NCBI GenBank assembly: GCA_934615645.1
Contig: CAKTTR010000033.1
Span: 1-22,386 of the forward strand
Origin: an uncultured Oscillospiraceae bacterium
GTDB taxonomy: Bacteria; Bacillota; Clostridia; Oscillospirales; Oscillospiraceae
DNA: 22,386 nucleotides
Direction of reading: 5' to 3'
Shown: positions 21,968 through 22,386 of the stretch, piece by piece
Layout: each line of letters starts with the position of its first letter
Position numbering within the stretch: position 1 is the stretch's first letter
The notes under the pieces: model-generated
The model's database searches: none
Told to the model about the DNA's origin: nothing
Seen by the model: only the letters and a program-made list of their open reading frames with translations
Position numbers and translations under genes: made by a program

Positions 21968-21996
21968 AGTTTACCATACTTTCCGCCGTTTCACAA
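21968..21996 (-). promoter_or_regulatory. Sigma-A promoter of the dnaX operon
   Basis: On the minus strand TTGTGA (21991-21996) and TAAACT (21968-21973) are separated by 17 bases, about 45 bases before the dnaX start. Confidence 0.65.
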
Positions 21997-22007
21997 CCGC
22001 AAAAAAA

Positions 22008-22024
22008 GCGCCGCAAAACGGCGC
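22008..22024 (-). terminator. Intrinsic terminator upstream of the dnaX promoter
   Basis: A 6-bp GC stem (GCGCCG/CGGCGC, 5-base loop) is followed on the minus strand by TTTTTTT (22001-22007). It ends some transcript coming from the right, whose gene is not recognised inside the window. Confidence 0.8.
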
Positions 22025-22386
22025 AAAAACACAATCACGACAAGATAACAGGCAAAAAGCCTCGCAGCGTTTGCGCCGCGCGCGGCGCAAATAAAGTCCA
22101 ATCCGTTTTTTCCGGCGGCAAGTGGGGAAGGCTCCAAACACGCAAGCTTTACGCCGCGCGTTTGGTCAAGTCAAACCCATGCAGCGCTGTGGAAATTATG
22201 CGCGCAGCAGGGTGCAAGCCCTCAAACAAGAGCCCAGCGCAGCGGTAAGCGAGCGTCAAAATTTTAATTTTTCCCCTTGCGCTTATACAGCGGAATCGCG
22301 TTTGAAGCGCTTGTCAAAAAAATTTTTGACAAGCGCGCATGCGCCAGCCCATGACAAGATCGCACACCCACATTTGAACAATAGCC
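22025..22386. other. Region without a recognised gene, rich in inverted repeats
   Basis: No convincing coding frame or known RNA was found. The region holds a perfect 22-base GC palindrome (22070-22091), a stem of 9 of 10 pairs (22134-22143 with 22156-22165), and a perfect 14-bp inverted repeat with a 2-base centre (22307-22320 with 22323-22336). On the minus strand two frames are open from the edge for 33-43 codons, but neither resembles a known protein. In B. subtilis the SRP RNA gene lies upstream of dnaX, but I could not find the conserved SRP apical motif here. Confidence 0.5.

Noticed and set aside
22025..22386. SRP RNA gene, as found upstream of dnaX in B. subtilis
   Set aside because: The conserved apical sequence (GGAAGG...AGCAGC arrangement) was not found on either strand. 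Position alone is not enough.

Overview
The window looks like chromosomal DNA from a strictly anaerobic, G+C-rich Gram-positive bacterium of the class Clostridia, probably close to the Oscillospiraceae (Ruminococcaceae). The evidence is the oxygen-sensitive glycyl radical enzyme with its activase, an S-layer-homology protein, the Firmicute gene order dnaX-ebfC-recR, small ribosomal protein bS21, a YqeG-type HAD phosphatase, and many intrinsic terminators with strong GGAGG-type ribosome binding sites. Most genes are on the minus strand; only a LacI regulator and one unrecognised gene are on the plus strand. I see no tRNA, rRNA, CRISPR array or insertion sequence. Family assignments are by reading the proteins by eye; no database search was possible. 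|| Left part (1-2435, minus): a cell-surface operon made of an SLH-domain exported protein followed by two tandem paralogous membrane-anchored proteins of unknown function, the last one running off the left edge. || Centre (2502-13312): an accessory catabolic system. A LacI-family regulator (plus strand) is divergent from a seven-gene minus-strand operon: glycyl radical enzyme, its radical-SAM activase, an FGGY (rhamnulokinase-like) kinase, a ribose-type ABC importer (ATPase, permease, binding lipoprotein) and a class II aldolase, closed by a strong terminator. The 360-base divergent region is A+T-rich. It carries a near-consensus sigma-A promoter for the operon and three palindromic sites sharing TGTAACA, which are likely operators. 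The set implies uptake of a sugar or polyol, a radical step, phosphorylation and aldol cleavage. There is no isomerase, dehydrogenase or microcompartment gene. The radical enzyme keeps the catalytic Cys, Glu and Gly but differs from glycerol dehydratase at three substrate-binding positions. This is the best candidate here for an undescribed pathway. || Right part (13312-22386): housekeeping genes. These are a zinc-ribbon acidic protein, elongation factor P, an M24 aminopeptidase and a YqeG-type phosphatase (all minus); an unrecognised plus-strand gene; rpsU; and the dnaX-ebfC-recR-pncB-membrane protein operon. The last 360 bases hold no recognisable gene but several perfect or near-perfect inverted repeats and a terminator pointing left.
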